Counted from the first letter of the stretch, positions 7,790-16,727 are shown. The stretch is 33,888 nt of DNA from Thermoplasmatota archaeon (GCA_030601705.1 JAUWBM010000017.1:1-33888); one strand, 5' to 3'. Notes: generated from the sequence alone by a model not told the origin. Program-made: numbers and translations.

Positions 7790-9868
7790 ATGAAAATGAG
7801 AAGAAAAATTGTTTACATCCTAGTTTGCATGCTGGTGTTTACCACCTTTGCAGGAGCTATATCTTCTACAAATACGTCAACAAAATCAATCGATAACGAG
7901 CCTGCTAATATGGCCTATTCCCATACTATCCTTTCAGAATATGGCACTTACACAGGTTGTGTGCCTTGTAAGTACGCACATCAAGCATTGAAGAACCTAT
8001 ACGCAGGCGGATGGCATCCATTCTATTATGTTACATTTGTATATGATAAAAATACGCATGCGTATCAAAGGATAAAGAATGAGTTGGGTCTTTTGGCTTC
8101 TCCGACTGTGTTTTGGGACGGCGATTGGAGGAAAGATGTCGGTGGAACTAGTACTCAAAATGAGATGGCGAGATATAATACCAGTATAATTATATGTGGA
8201 AACAGAGATGTTGCTGATATTGATTTGACTCTTGATGTTGAATGGCTTGGAGCCGTTAATCCCGGCCCAGAGGATGGCGCAACTAATGTATCCATTGCGA
8301 CTGCTATAAACTGGACAATTACGGCAATGAACGTTGATGTTACAGTTGAAAACAATGAAATAAACCAGTATAACGGGCGCTTGCGTGTGTATGTAACAGA
8401 AATTAATTCGACGATGTGGGATGATAAATTTGGTAATCCATATACCTTTGAATTTAAAGATTATGCATTTAATGAAAACATCGGCATAGGTGGTGGGAGT
8501 ACATGGGACGATTCCACTGAATGGGATGGATTAGATCATAATGATGGCTATGGACATAATTTCGAAAATACAACTCAGAATAATACTATGGTAATTGCAG
8601 CGGTTTTTGATTCAAATACAGGTTACGTAGATGAAACCGCAGGCTTTGTTGCAGGTGTTAACACTGACCCTAAAACCTTTGACGTATATTTCGGTAATAC
8701 CACACCTCCAGCAAAAGTTGAGAGTAACCAATCTTCTCTGGAGTATGCTCCAGGTCTTCTTGAATTCAACACAACGTATTATTGGGAGATTGTCGTGTGG
8801 GACAACCAAGGTAATCCAACCGATGGACCTTTGCGGAGTTTCACTACAAGAGGAAATGATGCGCCTTCCCTGCCATATAATGAGTCCCCAGCGGACGCTT
8901 CAACAGGCGTTTCTCTCGATGCTAACCTATCATGGTCTTGTGATGATCCCGATGGCGACGATATATTTTATGACGTGTATTTTGGTAATACTTATCCACC
9001 GCCTTTGGTAAAAGTTAATCTGACTGGATCTTCTTATAATCAGGGGATAATGGATTTCAATACAACGTATTATTGGATGATCGTCGCACGGGATAGATAT
9101 TTACTTGAAACAATGGGATCTTTGTGGAGTTTCACAACCGAAGAGATTCTTCCTCCAAATGAGCCGAGCGACCCTTCTCCTGAGAGCGGTTCAACCAATG
9201 TATACATCAATGCAAATCTAAGTTGGATTGGGGGAGATCCCAACAGTGTTGACACAGTAACGTATCATATATACTTTGAAAAAAACGATCCTTACCCAGA
9301 CTATTACGCTACAATATATTCACTTCCAGCAACACAAAAAGAAATATCCTTTGATCCAGGTACTATGGAGAAATTTGAGAAATATTATTGGAAGATTGTT
9401 GCTTTTGATAATCACGAGTTATCAACTGAGGGTGATGTATGGAATTTCAGTACTGGAGAAAACGATCCACCAGATACAATAATAAATGGTCCATCAAGTG
9501 GAAAAGCAGGAGAAGAACATGAATTTACATTCTCTGCGATCGATCCAGAAGATGAAAATGTATCTTTACAAATTAACTGGGACGACGGCAATGTCACTGA
9601 ATGGCTTGGTCCATATGAATCCGGTGAAGAGATAATGTTAAAACACTCCTGGAATGAGAAAGGAGATTATATAATCAAGGCTAAAGCTAAAGATATTTGG
9701 CAGCACGAGGGAGAAGAATCAGAACATAAATTCGCCAACCCCAAAAACAAACAATCGGCCTTCGTGATGTTCCATCAATTCTTACAGAAGCTAATACAAT
9801 GGTTTCCATTGCTAGAAAAGGTATTCTCATTATTTCCAGTTTTCAATAGAATAATGAATCTCCAGTAA
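7790..9868 (+). CDS. Secreted thioredoxin-like protein with fn3-like and PKD-like domains
   Basis: The 692-aa protein has a signal peptide (residues 1-24). A thioredoxin-like domain follows with CVPC at 57-60 and a Ser-Pro-Thr (104-106) at the usual cis-proline place, so it may be a surface disulfide oxidoreductase. Two intact fn3-like units (about 357-451 and 455-556) share DVYFGN..PPP.KV and FNTTYYWMIVARD. A further unit is split: its first strands are at 156-176 and the rest at 293-354, with about 116 residues of another beta domain between. A PKD-like domain (about 560-648) with INWDDG follows. The end is an amphipathic tail rich in Phe, Leu and Pro (660-692). GGGG before ATG 7790 supports the start, and a T-rich terminator follows at 9880. 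Confidence 0.82.
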   Translation: MKMRRKIVYILVCMLVFTTFAGAISSTNTSTKSIDNEPANMAYSHTILSEYGTYTGCVPCKYAHQALKNLYAGGWHPFYYVTFVYDKNTHAYQRIKNELGLLASPTVFWDGDWRKDVGGTSTQNEMARYNTSIIICGNRDVADIDLTLDVEWLGAVNPGPEDGATNVSIATAINWTITAMNVDVTVENNEINQYNGRLRVYVTEINSTMWDDKFGNPYTFEFKDYAFNENIGIGGGSTWDDSTEWDGLDHNDGYGHNFENTTQNNTMVIAAVFDSNTGYVDETAGFVAGVNTDPKTFDVYFGNTTPPAKVESNQSSLEYAPGLLEFNTTYYWEIVVWDNQGNPTDGPLRSFTTRGNDAPSLPYNESPADASTGVSLDANLSWSCDDPDGDDIFYDVYFGNTYPPPLVKVNLTGSSYNQGIMDFNTTYYWMIVARDRYLLETMGSLWSFTTEEILPPNEPSDPSPESGSTNVYINANLSWIGGDPNSVDTVTYHIYFEKNDPYPDYYATIYSLPATQKEISFDPGTMEKFEKYYWKIVAFDNHELSTEGDVWNFSTGENDPPDTIINGPSSGKAGEEHEFTFSAIDPEDENVSLQINWDDGNVTEWLGPYESGEEIMLKHSWNEKGDYIIKAKAKDIWQHEGEESEHKFANPKNKQSAFVMFHQFLQKLIQWFPLLEKVFSLFPVFNRIMNLQ

Positions 9869-9879
9869 TGACCAAAATC

Positions 9880-9897
9880 TTTCTTTTTATTTTTTTA
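9880..9897 (+). terminator. T-rich terminator after the thioredoxin-like gene
   Basis: A run of T-rich sequence (CTTTCTTTTTATTTTTTT) begins 12 bases after the stop codon, as expected for archaeal oligo-T termination. No strong hairpin precedes it. Confidence 0.5.
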
Positions 9898-10027
9898 AAT
9901 TGATGCCTAACAAATGGTATTTTAGGATATAGCACAAAATATCCCTTCTACTTACATTTCCCAAGAAATATCCCTCGTCTTACTTGATTACGTAAATCTC
10001 TTATTTCTTTACAGGACATATAAGATA

Positions 10028-10120
10028 TTATAAAAACCTTGTTATAAGGAGATGTGCCACTTCAAATCGTGCATGAAGTTTTTTCCCTCACACGGCTTAC
10101 TGATGGCATTCACCGAATGC
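10028..10120 (+). other. Structured non-coding stretch in a 558-base gene-free gap
   Basis: The gap 9869-10426 has no convincing ORF on either strand. Within it, a TATA-like TTATAAAAACC (about 10028-10038) is followed by hairpin CTTCA...TGAAG (10060-10064 with 10074-10078) running into six T (10079-10084). Next comes a second hairpin, GCATTC-ACC-GAATGC (10106-10120). This could be a short RNA gene or a terminator pair. From about 10140 to 10370 the sequence is extremely AT-rich and probably holds the promoter of the next gene, including a TATA-like box at about 10366-10375. Confidence 0.35.
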
Positions 10121-10426
10121 ATTACGACGTGACATAACACAACTCTGCATCTCTATATAATATATATAACTATATCATACTATTCATATGTTATTATCTC
10201 TAGTAATTATATTATAATTGCATTATTAACTTTTATTAGTATAGTAATAGGATATTTCATTCAATAACTTTATTGACCATATAGTTATACCAATTATCTT
10301 AATTTAGATATATAAATTCATTAAATTTGTGTGAATTCTTCGTATAATTCTATATTTCAGCCGAAATATTTATAAATGACTACGCAATATATTGTTCATA
10401 CCGTTGAAAAACGGGGAGGAACAAAA

Positions 10427-13400
10427 ATGAAGAAACATAAAATTTTAGATAAGAAAAGGCTGATGAAAAACACGACCTCCATGATATCGATACTTGTCGT
10501 TGCTCTTTTAGTTTTTAGCAGCGCAGTATCAGCGATAGATACAAGTTCCGGACAAGAAGAAATGAACATAAATGTAATAGAAATGGAACAGGAATCGCCT
10601 GTTGTAGGGGATGAGCCATCTACTGGTATAGTTCCACAAAACCTAAACGCGATATCTACTGTAGTTCCACGTGCAACAATAAACATAGAGGAAGATGGCA
10701 ACAACTTCGTGCCAACATCAAGAGGGGTAACAATGTATGGATTCGGTTTGGGAAGCAATCCTCCTCAAGGAGCAGGATCATATTACTTCGATGTAGACAT
10801 CCCAGGAGACTTCACCCTGATTGCAAATACTTTACCATCCGACCCAAATGACTTCGTTGCTGGTGGAACCTGGACATGCGATGATAGATGGCTTGGTTGT
10901 GGCTATCAATCGGGTGCTATATATGAGATTGATCCAGACAATGGTGATATAACCGAAATCGGTGGTGGAGGCAGTGGCCTTAACGGTTTATCATTTAATC
11001 CAGCAACGAATTTGCTGTATGGAGCTTCGTCCACTGGGTCGATTGGCGGTCTATGGCTTATTGATCCAGAGACTGGTGACCAAGAGTATGTCGGTGATTT
11101 CGTAAATACTAATTGGATGATAGGTATTGCATTTAATTTCGAAGGTACTTTGTACGGATGGGCTATCAGTCCAGATATGCTTTATGAAATTGATACTGAG
11201 ACTGGTTATGCTACGGTGATCGGTAGTCTAGGTATTAACCTCAACTATGCACAGGACGGCCATTTTGATATGGAGACAAACACTTTGTACTTAACTGGCT
11301 GCGATGGGAGTTATGTCGGTGCCTTGTACACAGCTGATTTGAGTACAGGAGTATTAACATGGATTGGTAATCACGATAATAACGCATTAGTCGCTGGTTC
11401 GATGATTAAATATACCTGTGTACCTCCAGAACATGACGTTGGTATTAAAAGCATTGATTTACCAGAAGATGGTATGGCTGGAATAGATATGCCTATGAGA
11501 GTAACAGTGAAAAACTATGGTAACCACAGTGAGACTACAGATGTTCAATTTGAGATACTTAAATGTGAAGCTGGACCTCCGTTATTGAGTGAGAACTTCT
11601 CAACATGGCCACCAGCGGGTTGGACAAGTACTGGCTGGTACCAATCATCCACAAATTATGCAGGTGGAATATCCCCAGAGGCAAAGTATACGTACCCACC
11701 ATATATTTCATACGGAGAGATAACGACTCCTCCTGTCAATGCTAGTGGTTTTGAAAAGGTCAACATAAAGTTCCATTTAATGGCCGAATTCAGCACCTCT
11801 TATAGCCCCTATCTATATCTCGAGTATAGAAAAAATGCATCTAGTCCGTGGCGTGATGTAAGTCCTTGGGATAACCCAATATCAGGCGACCTTGAACCTC
11901 AATACGTTGAGATCGGCTGTTACGGCTGGGGCGAAAATATTGGAAGTGAATTCCAGGCCAGGCTTAGGTTTGGCAGTCCCTATTATTATCTTTTATATAA
12001 TAGTGGTATCTACATTGACGACTTTGTAATCGAAGGATGTGCTGGTTGCGCGGAGTATGCTGAGCTTGTCGAAGATGTTGTGGTCCCCTGGGACGAGGAA
12101 GTAGTTGTTGAGTTCCCATCGTGGACACCAAGTGAATGGGGAAATGCAAGCCACCAAAACACGTATGAGGAATATCCAATGAAAGCATATACGTTACTCC
12201 CAGATAATAATGGACAGAATGACAAGAAACAACAATTACTGACCTTATACTTCCCGTGGATGCATGACATCGGTACAATGGCTATTGATGGACCTGAAAG
12301 TGGACCTGCACAAACATTCAACATGGATGCCACAATCCAAAATGTGGGTCAAAATGAGGAATGCTGTTTCAAGGTACATGCAGAAGTAGCTGAACTAGAT
12401 CTTGAAAACTCGATTGAACTGCTAACTGAGAGTTTCAACTCCTATTTATGGCCAGCTGGATGGACACACACGCATCCAGGTAATTGGTATATGTCGTATT
12501 CAAGTATGGCAGGAGGATCACCATATGAAGCTCGTTTCAATTGGTATCCATCTCAGACTACTACGTTCCGCTACTATACGCCAGCGATAGATACAACTGA
12601 TTATGGTGCACTTTTAATAGAATTTAAACACTACGTCAATCACTTTTCCGGTCCGTATACATTGAAGGTAGAGACCTCTCCTGATGGAGTATCCTGGAGC
12701 ACCGTTTGGGATAAGGAAAACCCAAGTAGTGGGCAAGAAGATGTATCATTTACCACCGGTGACAATGTTGGTTCAAGCACACTCTATGTCTCTTGGACAT
12801 TTGAAGGAAACTCCTACAATATCAACTATTGGTACATTGATGACATTGTAATCGAGGGATTCGGCGTAACTGAGCCAGAGTACGAGGATGAAATGTGTAT
12901 CGACTATATTGATCCAGGTGAAGAAATATTACTCGAATTCGACGATTGGACACCAGCATTCCTTGCAGAAGAGACAAGTGGTACCAAGTCATATAACATT
13001 AAAGTATGGACTAGCTTACTAGAACCTGAAGATAACAATCATGCTAATGACCAATTACAAATATCCGCAATTCTAGATTTCTTCCACGACGTTGGTGTCA
13101 AAGAGATAACGTCACCTGCTGGTTCTGCTATTAGGGATGTTGATTGGATACAATACAGTGATGAAACAATTGATAACGCTCTTGGCCTAACAAGTGCTCC
13201 CAATGTAATAACTGAAGCAATTAAATTAACACCAGATGAACTAGGCACTTATACAGACCATGCAATCACCCAAATTAGAGTCTGCAAAGGATACCCCGGT
13301 TACAACTATGAACATGACTATGAAGTATGGATGTATACTGGCGCTCAGCCAACCGATCCAGACGATGGTACAATTGTAGCTACTGGAACATCACCATTAA

Positions 13401-14608
13401 CGTATGGTTGGTTTGAAATAGACACTGACGACTACGCTTTTGCTCCAACCGATACCGTTTGGATTGGAGTAAATTGGGAACATTTCGCGGTTTCAACATT
13501 TCCAATTAGTCTGGACAGTTCCATTTTTATATCTGGAAAAAGCAGTTGGTTCAATTATAACCTCGGTTCTAGCTGGGCTGGATGGTCAGAATATTCACCA
13601 TATTCAATGATGTTAGGAGCCGGAGTAGAAAAAGCAGCAGGACCACCACCAGTAAAAGTATACGTTGCACCAGGATCTCAAAATATTAACGCTATTGTGG
13701 AAAACATCGGTACATTCCCAGAACTGGATCTCACTTGTTACGCTGAAATCTGCGAGTACATCACCAATTGCACAAACGGAACGCTTGTCTATGAGGACAA
13801 CATCTCTGATATAGATATTGATGTGCCTTTAGGCGGTACAGAAACACTTAATTTCGATAGTTACAACTTTGCAATCGAGGGTGTCTATGGTTTATTCCTC
13901 AATCTACCCGACGATGATGATGACTATCCCGGTAACAACAACGAGAGACTTGGAATAGGAGTTGACGATACACCACCAGATACAGATCATGCAATTGTTC
14001 CAGCAATTCCTGACGGCGATAACGGCTACTACGTAAGTGATATAACGGTAACGTTGGATGCTAGCGACCCAACCATCGGCTGCGAAACAGATGGCTCTGG
14101 GGTAAAAGAGATGAAGTACACGATCAACGGCGATCCGGGCACCATTCCAGGTGATCATGGAACATTTGTGATACATGATGACGGCAATGGCATCCTTGTT
14201 GAATACTGGGCAATCGACGAGGTTGGAAACGCAGAGGCAAAGAATTCATTTATCATCGACATGGATCAAACTGTACCTGATATGGAAGAAGTTGCGTGGG
14301 AGACTTACTCGGAAGGCGGTGATTGGTACTGTAAATTCACCTGTACCGCTACAGATGACACAGCGAGCATGGACAGAGTAGAGATGTTCATCAACGATGG
14401 TCATCACGAGACTGTTATCGGTGAAGGACCAACCTTCGAATTTGTCATCGAATGGTCAAGTGGATTCAAGAGCGTTATCTTCTGGTTCTATCACTACGAC
14501 GATGCAGGAAACATGATTGAAGACGACTTAGCCGGGGATATACCAGAATCTTATGCAAACTACCAGCAGTCGCAATCAAATCTAGTAACTAATCCTCAGA
14601 CAACCTAA
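10427..14608 (+). CDS. Very large secreted surface protein (beta-propeller-like, CARDB and jelly-roll domains)
   Basis: The 1393-aa protein has a signal peptide (hydrophobic to about residue 36). The start is ATG 10427, preceded by GGGGAGG; the upstream ATG at 10376 sits at the TATA box and cannot be in the transcript. Residues about 115-330 are repeats of the type IYEIDPDNGDITEIG, a propeller-like fold. Then come three CARDB-like domains opening with HDVG or HDIG (about 336, 613 and 887). Each is interrupted by another domain: two choice-of-anchor-J-like jelly rolls with WP.GW (about 386-538 and 664-812) and a third domain of about 170 residues (900-1073). The end (about 1185-1375) holds two Ig-like domains. 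There is no C-terminal anchor; the tail is Gln/Asn/Thr rich. A role in adhesion or substrate binding is inferred. Confidence 0.82.
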   Translation: MKKHKILDKKRLMKNTTSMISILVVALLVFSSAVSAIDTSSGQEEMNINVIEMEQESPVVGDEPSTGIVPQNLNAISTVVPRATINIEEDGNNFVPTSRGVTMYGFGLGSNPPQGAGSYYFDVDIPGDFTLIANTLPSDPNDFVAGGTWTCDDRWLGCGYQSGAIYEIDPDNGDITEIGGGGSGLNGLSFNPATNLLYGASSTGSIGGLWLIDPETGDQEYVGDFVNTNWMIGIAFNFEGTLYGWAISPDMLYEIDTETGYATVIGSLGINLNYAQDGHFDMETNTLYLTGCDGSYVGALYTADLSTGVLTWIGNHDNNALVAGSMIKYTCVPPEHDVGIKSIDLPEDGMAGIDMPMRVTVKNYGNHSETTDVQFEILKCEAGPPLLSENFSTWPPAGWTSTGWYQSSTNYAGGISPEAKYTYPPYISYGEITTPPVNASGFEKVNIKFHLMAEFSTSYSPYLYLEYRKNASSPWRDVSPWDNPISGDLEPQYVEIGCYGWGENIGSEFQARLRFGSPYYYLLYNSGIYIDDFVIEGCAGCAEYAELVEDVVVPWDEEVVVEFPSWTPSEWGNASHQNTYEEYPMKAYTLLPDNNGQNDKKQQLLTLYFPWMHDIGTMAIDGPESGPAQTFNMDATIQNVGQNEECCFKVHAEVAELDLENSIELLTESFNSYLWPAGWTHTHPGNWYMSYSSMAGGSPYEARFNWYPSQTTTFRYYTPAIDTTDYGALLIEFKHYVNHFSGPYTLKVETSPDGVSWSTVWDKENPSSGQEDVSFTTGDNVGSSTLYVSWTFEGNSYNINYWYIDDIVIEGFGVTEPEYEDEMCIDYIDPGEEILLEFDDWTPAFLAEETSGTKSYNIKVWTSLLEPEDNNHANDQLQISAILDFFHDVGVKEITSPAGSAIRDVDWIQYSDETIDNALGLTSAPNVITEAIKLTPDELGTYTDHAITQIRVCKGYPGYNYEHDYEVWMYTGAQPTDPDDGTIVATGTSPLTYGWFEIDTDDYAFAPTDTVWIGVNWEHFAVSTFPISLDSSIFISGKSSWFNYNLGSSWAGWSEYSPYSMMLGAGVEKAAGPPPVKVYVAPGSQNINAIVENIGTFPELDLTCYAEICEYITNCTNGTLVYEDNISDIDIDVPLGGTETLNFDSYNFAIEGVYGLFLNLPDDDDDYPGNNNERLGIGVDDTPPDTDHAIVPAIPDGDNGYYVSDITVTLDASDPTIGCETDGSGVKEMKYTINGDPGTIPGDHGTFVIHDDGNGILVEYWAIDEVGNAEAKNSFIIDMDQTVPDMEEVAWETYSEGGDWYCKFTCTATDDTASMDRVEMFINDGHHETVIGEGPTFEFVIEWSSGFKSVIFWFYHYDDAGNMIEDDLAGDIPESYANYQQSQSNLVTNPQTT

Positions 14609-14636
14609 GAACACACATCAATAAAAAAATAGATAA

Positions 14637-14673
14637 AAGGAGTTAAAACTCCTTCTCTTTTTTTATTTTTTTT
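14637..14673 (+). terminator. Hairpin plus T-run terminator
   Basis: AAGGAGTT and AACTCCTT form an 8-bp stem with a 2-base spacer (14637-14654). A long T-rich run follows to about 14673. It lies 29 bases after the stop of the large surface protein and looks like an intrinsic terminator. Confidence 0.75.
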
Positions 14674-14742
14674 GTTTTTGAGTTTGGCCCACAATGCCAA
14701 AAAGAGATCCGTAAATATCTTTTTAACCAATTATTCACAGCC

Positions 14743-14774
14743 CTCTTTTGATATAAACATTTATATATCAAGAG
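14743..14774. promoter_or_regulatory. Inverted repeat covering the TATA box of the next gene
   Basis: TTGATATA (14748-14755) and TATATCAA (14764-14771) are perfect arms, extended by CTC (14743-14745) and GAG (14772-14774) with a 2-base offset. The TATA-like TTTATATA (about 14760-14767) lies in the right half. A protein bound here would block TBP, so a repressor site for the gene at 14828 is likely. Confidence 0.5.
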
Positions 14775-14827
14775 CTTAATATAGAATTAAGAACAATCAT
14801 AGAGTTATTAACATGGGAGGCGAAAAA

Positions 14828-15613
14828 ATGCTTAAAAAATGCTTAAAAAAGAAGGGGTTAGCACTTGTAACGATAGTTATATTTATCGGAATAAGCGCTA
14901 TTCCAGTAGCTGGAGATATTGAAACAGAAAAATATACAGAACATATTTCATTGAATTCTTATGGGGCATTGAACAATGATGAAGAATGTAGACCTAATTT
15001 TTTGGGGCCAGTGGGTGAAAATGACTGGTTTGTAGATGACATATGGATAGGGTTTTTCTACGATCCTGCTAGGGTTGTGGAAATTTGGTATCGTATTACT
15101 AGTGAGGAATGGAAAAATTATACATGGGATCCATTTACTTTCGGACAAGAAGGGGATTTTGCTTTTGAATACAAATGGGAAGACCCTATGGGAGAGATAC
15201 ACTTCCCTCCACTTCCAGAACCTTTGAAAATCGATAAAACACCGCCAACCATAAATCTTGAAAAAAAGATACAATGGATAGGAAAAGAAATAGTGTTTAC
15301 TGCACAAGTTAATGATGAAACAAGTGAAATTAATCGGGTTGAGTTTTATCTTGACGATGAACCTATAGTAACTATAACAGAATCGCCCTACACCTATACG
15401 TATAATTATAAAGATGATCCACGCCGTCATGAGATTAAAGCAATCGTTTACGATAATGCAGGACATTCAAACAGTGGCGATAGTGATACCACATCCGTAA
15501 GTTTCCAGTACCATGCTACAATCCTTAGCAGAATTCTGCAAAGAATGCAATCCATAAGCCAATTATTCCTTCAACTCCTAAAGATTATGGTTCGATTTCC
15601 ATTTCATTGGTAG
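14828..15613 (+). CDS. Secreted protein with a C-terminal Ig-like (Big_7-type) domain
   Basis: The 261-aa protein has a Lys-rich start and a hydrophobic signal ending near SAIPVAG. The central part (about 55-140) is aromatic and acidic and not recognised. Residues about 145-232 form an Ig-like domain with INRVEFYLDDEPI, PYTYTYNY and RRHEIKAIVYDNAGHS. That domain is clearly related to the last domain of the peptidase at 22220 (INRVEFLVDND and HNIKVIAYDNTGKS). The last 30 residues are an amphipathic helix-like tail (LSRILQRMQSISQLFLQLL), similar in style to the tails of the proteins at 7790 and 32390. The start is ATG 14828, with GGGAGG 7 bases upstream; the ATG at 14813 overlaps that site. Expression may be controlled by the inverted repeat over its TATA box. 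Confidence 0.75.
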   Translation: MLKKCLKKKGLALVTIVIFIGISAIPVAGDIETEKYTEHISLNSYGALNNDEECRPNFLGPVGENDWFVDDIWIGFFYDPARVVEIWYRITSEEWKNYTWDPFTFGQEGDFAFEYKWEDPMGEIHFPPLPEPLKIDKTPPTINLEKKIQWIGKEIVFTAQVNDETSEINRVEFYLDDEPIVTITESPYTYTYNYKDDPRRHEIKAIVYDNAGHSNSGDSDTTSVSFQYHATILSRILQRMQSISQLFLQLLKIMVRFPFHW

Positions 15614-15889
15614 AACTATATCTACAAATGATGAATGGAACCTCTCTCTTTCTTTTTATTTTTATCTCAATATGATACCGTCAACTTGAGAAAAGTTTTC
15701 ATTGTGGATCTAAAACCTTCTTCTATGAGCAGTGGAGCGAACTTGTTATAAAGGCAACAACGGAGCCAACCCCTAGTTGTGTCTCCCATTCATTTTATCA
15801 AAGAATGGCCGTAAAAGCCTAATAGACGGCAATAAACCAGTGGCTGACGTTATTATTAGTTATAATAAAAACGCCGTATCTCCCTTCTT
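15614..15889. other. Gene-free gap between convergent genes
   Basis: A T-rich run at about 15641-15667 probably ends transcription of the gene before it. The rest contains short dyads, ACAAC...GTTGT (near 15750-15776) and GCCGT...ACGGC (near 15808-15830), but no ORF I would call. I see no recognisable RNA family. Confidence 0.35.
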
Positions 15890-16660
15890 TTACAGCTTTT
15901 TCAGTATCAACTCTGCCGCTCTCTTTCCTGAAAGGAGCATACCACCAAAGATAGGTCCCATACGTGGTGCCCCATATACCGCATTTGCCCCCATCCCTGC
16001 AACAACAAGGCCTGGATACACCTCTTTTGTGTTTTCAACAACGGTTCTTTCTCCCATTTCTGCACACATAGAGCGTTCTTTTTCTAGGTCTCCACTTGGC
16101 GTATTGAGAGACCCGACTTTTCTCCTGACAATATTGCAGATTTCAGCGACATGGCCAGTAGCATCAATACAATAATTAGCGCGAATTGAGATAGGATCAA
16201 CATGTAACTTTGCAATTTCTATTGCACTCCAATTAATGACAAACCCATTCACCTTTTTACCTTTGAGAAGTACGTCTTCTACAGAGATCATATTAAAAAC
16301 TCTGGCACCAGCATCAATCGCAGAGGAACATAGCTTAGTAACCGCCTCGATAGAATCAGCACTATAATATCCGTTTCCTTCATCTTTCACGCTGATTTGT
16401 ACTTCCTCCAAGATGTGTTTGGAATCATTCCGAACAACAATTACTGGAAATGCCATACCTCCACCCCACATACCACCTCCAACTGAAAGCTTTCGTTCAA
16501 ATAAAACAACCTTCTTTCCTGCTGTAGATAAATATTTTGCAGCGGTTAAACCAGCAGGACCCCCGCCAGCAATGGCAACATCCACTTCAAAACAGTCTTG
16601 AAATTCCTTCGAGAACCTATCAAATATAGTCCTTGTTACAACAACATCGTCAATTACTAT
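15890..16660 (-). CDS. thi4: Sulfide-dependent ADP-thiazole synthase Thi4 (start apparently ATA)
   Basis: The protein makes the thiazole half of thiamine from NAD and glycine. The FAD/NAD-binding GGGPAG lies near the N-terminus, followed by SVGGGMWGGGM, ISVEDV, NWSAIEIAKLHVDP and APRMGPIFGGMLLSG. The His in LHVDP occupies the place of the sulfur-donating Cys of suicidal yeast Thi4, so this is the catalytic, sulfide-using archaeal type. The first ATG/GTG/TTG in frame (GTG 16585) would begin at DVAIAGGG and lose conserved N-terminal sequence. The frame continues upstream in Thi4-like sequence (IDDVVVTRTIFDRFSKEFQ) to a TAG near 16690. Within it, GGGGTG lies 5 bases before ATA 16660, giving 256 aa. 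ATT 16654 or 16663 are alternatives. It is divergent from the GNAT gene. Confidence 0.88.
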   Translation of the reverse strand: MVIDDVVVTRTIFDRFSKEFQDCFEVDVAIAGGGPAGLTAAKYLSTAGKKVVLFERKLSVGGGMWGGGMAFPVIVVRNDSKHILEEVQISVKDEGNGYYSADSIEAVTKLCSSAIDAGARVFNMISVEDVLLKGKKVNGFVINWSAIEIAKLHVDPISIRANYCIDATGHVAEICNIVRRKVGSLNTPSGDLEKERSMCAEMGERTVVENTKEVYPGLVVAGMGANAVYGAPRMGPIFGGMLLSGKRAAELILKKL

Positions 16661-16718
16661 AATAACACCCCTTGTTGACCGATAATTACACTAGCGTTAT
16701 TAAAGATACCGCTAATAA

Positions 16719-16727
16719 TTTATACTA
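16719..16727. promoter_or_regulatory. Shared TATA element for divergent GNAT and thi4 genes
   Basis: TTTATACTA reads as a TATA box on both strands. On the plus strand its centre is 25 bases before GTG 16748, predicting a leaderless acetyltransferase mRNA. On the minus strand it places the thi4 transcription start near 16697, leaving a leader of about 37 bases that includes the GGGGTG site. Confidence 0.45.

Noticed and set aside
10376..10426. Upstream ATG extending the giant surface protein by 17 residues
   Set aside because: It overlaps the TATA-like box, and a strong GGGGAGG site precedes ATG 10427.
11964..12333. Two overlapping minus-strand ORFs of just over 100 aa
   Set aside because: Both lie inside the large surface protein gene, and neither has a recognisable motif or start signals.
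14948..15466. 172-aa minus-strand ORF inside the secreted Ig-like protein gene
   Set aside because: Composition is that of an antisense shadow (Ile/Phe/Tyr-rich, no motif); the plus strand encodes signal peptide and Ig domain.
15700..15880. Possible transposase remnant in the gap before thi4
   Set aside because: Short open pieces in several frames do not join into any recognisable transposase, and no terminal repeats are seen.
15777..16175. 132-aa plus-strand ORF
   Set aside because: It lies antisense to thi4, whose protein is clearly recognised.
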